Of a stretch of DNA of 64,000 nucleotides, positions 61,282-64,000 are shown one piece after another. The first letter of the stretch is position 1, and each line of letters opens with the position of its first letter. The DNA comes from an uncultured Flavobacteriales bacterium. GTDB taxonomy: Bacteria; Bacteroidota; Bacteroidia; Flavobacteriales_G; Salibacteraceae. The position numbers and the translations under genes were made by a program. The stretch spans positions 186,001 through 250,000 of the forward strand of contig CAJQLE010000005.1 of the NCBI GenBank assembly GCA_905479105.1, in the 5' to 3' direction. The notes below the pieces were generated by a model that worked only from the letters and a program-made list of their open reading frames with translations, was not told the origin of the DNA and ran no database searches.

Positions 61282-63213
61282 ATGTGCGGGATTTTAGGGC
61301 TTATAGATCTTAATCGTGACGCTGGAAAGTTCAAGCAGTTTGAACCCGCGCTCAGCTTGCTGCATCATAGAGGGCCCGACCATCAAAAGGCAATCATTCA
61401 ATCTCCTATTGCACTTGGTCATACTCGCCTATCCATTATTGATTTAGATGCCAGATCAAATCAGCCAATGGTAGATCTTTCAGGCAGATTCACTCTAGCG
61501 TTTAACGGTGAAATCTACAACTATAAAGAGCTTAGAAACGAGTGTGAACAGCTTGGCTACTCTTTCAAGACCGAAAGCGACACAGAGGTTCTTCTCGTTC
61601 TATTCATGCATTTTGGAGAAAAGTGTTTGGTAAAACTGAATGGATTTTTCGCTTTTGGAATCTATGATAAAAAAGAAAAATCACTTTTTATCGCTCGAGA
61701 CCGGTTTGGTATTAAGCCATTAGTCTACTATCAAAGTGAAACAAGGTTTGGGTTTTCTTCCGAGTTAAAAGCACTGATGAAGTTTGGCTTCGAAAAAAAA
61801 ATAGACAAAGTATCCCTCTTCACATTCTTTAAATTCAATTACATCCCTGCTCCATCAACGATTCTAAAGAACAATTATAAACTCGAGCCAGGGCATAGTC
61901 TTAAAATCACGATTAAAGAAGATGAGCTGGAATATTCAAAAAATCAATGGTATTCTATTCCTTATGATCCGACAGCCGAGAAAGATCTAAACCCTCATGA
62001 CTACCAGCAATCACAAAAGGTACTTAAGCGCTTCATGCGTGAGTCTGTGAGAAGAAGACTTGTTGCTGACGTCCCAGTGGGAACCTTTTTAAGTGGCGGA
62101 ATTGACTCAAGTATCATAACTGCCATTGCTAAAGAAGAGAAAGATGACATTGAATCGTTCAGTATAGGATTTTCAGATCAGCCCTTTTATGATGAATCAA
62201 AATATGCTGTTAACGTAGCAAAACATCTAAGAGTCAAGCATCACGTTTTTGATGTCAAATCAGCTGACCTCATCGAAACGGCAGACTACGTTTTAAATCA
62301 TCTCGATGAACCTTTTGCCGATTCTTCAGCACTCAACGTATTCATGCTTTCTAAACATACTCGACCACACGTCAAAGTTGCCTTGAGTGGTGATGGCGGT
62401 GATGAGCTCTTTGGAGGATACAATAAGCACGGTGCAGAATTTATGCTTCGTTACCCTCAATTGAAAGATCACGCAGTCGGCAAATTGAAAAGTGTTTGGG
62501 ATAAGTTGCCTGCATCTCGAAGTGGCTATATAGGTAATGTCTCAAGACAACTTCAAAAATTTGCTGATGGCTATAGTCTTAGTGCTAGAGATAGATACTG
62601 GAGATGGGCGGGTATTTTGAATGAAGAACAAGCCAACTATTTCATTAAGGAACAAATGCTCGATAGAGATCAACGCCTATCAGATGATGCTCACACTTAC
62701 AAAAAGCGAAAGGATCAACTACTAAAGCACATTCGTAAAAATGGCACATTAAACGAAGTTCTATTGAGTGATATGCTCTTAGTCCTACCAAACGATATGC
62801 TGTATAAAGTAGACAGCATGTCTATGGCTCATGCATTAGAAGTGCGTACTCCGTTTCTTGACCAACATCTCGTCAAGCATGCCTTTAAACTGCCTGTGAT
62901 GTTCAAAGTAAATCACACTACCAAAAAGAAAATACTGCAGGACTCATATCGAGACCAATTGCCTCATGAAGTGTTTTCAAGACAGAAAAAAGGCTTTGAA
63001 GTACCATTGCTCGAGTGGTTTAACGGACCCATGAAAACTATCTTTTTAGACTTCGCATCTGACCGAGATTTCATCCAAGAACAAGATCTCTTCAACCAAG
63101 ATGCTATAAATGATTTAAGTACTAAATTGTTTTCCAACAAACCAGGCGATGCACCTGCAAGTGCGTGGGCATTCATTGTGTTTCAATCATGGTATAAGCA
63201 GCACATGTTATGA
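61282..63213 (+). CDS. asnB: asparagine synthetase B (glutamine-hydrolysing) family
   Basis: A 643-residue enzyme. Cys2 (MCGILGLID) is the N-terminal nucleophile of the glutaminase domain (residues 1-210, with HHRGPDHQ and FNGEIYNYKELR). The synthetase domain has the pyrophosphate loop LSGGIDSSI, and then SGDGGDELFGGY and VDSMSMAHALEVRTPFLD. Members next to glycosyltransferases often serve polysaccharide or lipid modification (amidotransfer) rather than free asparagine. The stop codon TGA overlaps the ATG of the next gene by 4 bases (ATGA), so the two are translationally coupled. Confidence 0.93.
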   Translation: MCGILGLIDLNRDAGKFKQFEPALSLLHHRGPDHQKAIIQSPIALGHTRLSIIDLDARSNQPMVDLSGRFTLAFNGEIYNYKELRNECEQLGYSFKTESDTEVLLVLFMHFGEKCLVKLNGFFAFGIYDKKEKSLFIARDRFGIKPLVYYQSETRFGFSSELKALMKFGFEKKIDKVSLFTFFKFNYIPAPSTILKNNYKLEPGHSLKITIKEDELEYSKNQWYSIPYDPTAEKDLNPHDYQQSQKVLKRFMRESVRRRLVADVPVGTFLSGGIDSSIITAIAKEEKDDIESFSIGFSDQPFYDESKYAVNVAKHLRVKHHVFDVKSADLIETADYVLNHLDEPFADSSALNVFMLSKHTRPHVKVALSGDGGDELFGGYNKHGAEFMLRYPQLKDHAVGKLKSVWDKLPASRSGYIGNVSRQLQKFADGYSLSARDRYWRWAGILNEEQANYFIKEQMLDRDQRLSDDAHTYKKRKDQLLKHIRKNGTLNEVLLSDMLLVLPNDMLYKVDSMSMAHALEVRTPFLDQHLVKHAFKLPVMFKVNHTTKKKILQDSYRDQLPHEVFSRQKKGFEVPLLEWFNGPMKTIFLDFASDRDFIQEQDLFNQDAINDLSTKLFSNKPGDAPASAWAFIVFQSWYKQHML

Positions 63214-64000
63214 GTGTAGAAAAAATAAGGGTACTGCGCATCATTAATCGATTCAACTTGGGTGGCCCAACCTTCAATGTGGCTTATCTAACCAAGTACA
63301 TGGATGATAAGTTTGAAACGCTTTTACTGGGCGGAACGAAAGACGAAACAGAAGCTTCCTCAGAATTCATTTTATACGATTTAGGCATCAAGCCAAAGGT
63401 GATCTCTGAAATGAAAAGAGCAATTTCACTTTCGAGTGACTATAAGTCTTACAAGGAAATCGCGAAAGTCATCCAAGAATTTAAGCCTCACATTGTACAC
63501 ACACATGCGGCAAAATCAGGAATACTGGGAAGACTTGCAGCAATCAATAATGATGTCCCTATTATTCTACACACCTTTCACGGCCACGTTTTTCATTCAT
63601 ATTTTGGTGAGGCTAAAACCCTTATCTATAAGTCTATTGAGCGATATTTAGCCAAACGAAGTACACGCATTATTGCCATCAGCCAAATACAGTCTGATGA
63701 GCTTTCCTTGATTCATAAAATTGCTGATTACTCAAAGGTTGAAATTGTTCATTTAGGATTTGACCTGAGTCGATTTCAAGAGAATCAATCAGAGAAAAGA
63801 AATATTTTCAGAGATAAATATGGATTAAAAGACGGTGAAATAGCGATTGGAATCATTGGTAGATTAGTGCCAATTAAAAATCACAAAATGTTTCTCGATG
63901 CAGTAAATCCGGTATTCGAACAAAACCCGAACACCAGATTTTTTGTGATTGGTGATGGTGAATCCAAAGATGAACTCTTGGGGTATTGTCAAAAATCCAA
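63210..64000 (+). CDS. glycosyltransferase (GT4-type), 5' part
   Basis: The first ~263 codons of a GT-B glycosyltransferase, open to the right edge. Starting MSVEKIRVLRIINRFNLGGP, it shows the group 1 N-terminal domain: HIVHTHAAKSGILGRLAA, ILHTFHGHVFHSYFG, RIIAISQIQSDEL. After the inter-domain region comes IGRLVPIKNHKMFLDAV, the usual opening of the donor-binding domain, and FVIGDGESKDEL. The rest lies outside the window. Linked to asnB by a 4-base overlap, it likely belongs to a polysaccharide or capsule locus continuing to the right. Confidence 0.9.
   Translation, partial: MSVEKIRVLRIINRFNLGGPTFNVAYLTKYMDDKFETLLLGGTKDETEASSEFILYDLGIKPKVISEMKRAISLSSDYKSYKEIAKVIQEFKPHIVHTHAAKSGILGRLAAINNDVPIILHTFHGHVFHSYFGEAKTLIYKSIERYLAKRSTRIIAISQIQSDELSLIHKIADYSKVEIVHLGFDLSRFQENQSEKRNIFRDKYGLKDGEIAIGIIGRLVPIKNHKMFLDAVNPVFEQNPNTRFFVIGDGESKDELLGYCQKS

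Overview
The window looks like chromosomal DNA of a free-living, probably marine member of the Bacteroidota, most likely Flavobacteriales. The evidence is type IX secretion (T9SS) C-terminal sorting domains, including one gliding-type (type B) domain; many Bacteroidota-style lipoproteins and beta-barrels; AT-rich sequence with A-rich rather than Shine-Dalgarno leaders; and a TTTG-N19-TAnnTTTG promoter in front of a tRNA gene. No rRNA operon, CRISPR array, insertion sequence, transposase or phage module was seen. The organism call is inference from gene content.

Layout. 1-3600: end of a thiolase gene, a T9SS cargo protein, a Kazal-type lipoprotein, a GNAT enzyme and an SRPBCC protein. 3600-5100: a small accessory patch (MazG-like pyrophosphohydrolase, stand-alone GIY-YIG protein, 62-residue membrane protein) with cassette-like borders. 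5100-13450: the rRNA methyltransferases RlmA and RlmF, a flavoenzyme/CIA30 group, a YdeI-family protein with a C-terminal CDGSH iron-sulfur motif, and a decayed paralogue of it 2.5 kb upstream. 13520-17180: a lower meta-cleavage operon (hydratase, acylating acetaldehyde dehydrogenase, aldolase) that turns 2-oxopent-4-enoate into pyruvate and acetyl-CoA, then a mercaptopyruvate sulfurtransferase. 17240-31810: mostly housekeeping genes (DASS transporter, ABC exporter, rseP-dxr, GH3, MarC, secreted Xaa-Pro aminopeptidase, rpmB, cinA, nucleoside phosphorylase, SirB1).

32000-43110: an acyl desaturase converging on a tight minus-strand run of six genes (large propeller/barrel outer-membrane protein, half-size TauE, M20 amidohydrolase, lipoprotein, SCO, cytochrome c lipoprotein), then an MBL hydrolase, MscS and a TonB-dependent receptor-like barrel. 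43200-55650: tRNA-Asp with promoter and terminator, a large gliding-type surface protein, a 57-residue ORF ending in CVGCGS, a RluA-type enzyme with a long N-terminal extension, an MFS transporter, a secreted nuclease with two Cys/His modules, AlkA, a PIF1-like helicase and a decayed marC copy.

55800-64000: two neighbouring secreted/outer-membrane genes of unknown role, a DUF1571-like protein with an internal LysM-like stretch, a TlpA thioredoxin, an arsenosugar-type set (CMD peroxidase-like, ArsS radical SAM, TIGR04282 glycosyltransferase), and asnB coupled to a glycosyltransferase cut by the window edge. The most noteworthy items are the YdeI-CDGSH fusion with its dead paralogue, the CVGCGS mini-protein, the modular secreted nuclease, the cassette-like patch and the arsenosugar set. 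No large clearly novel system was found.
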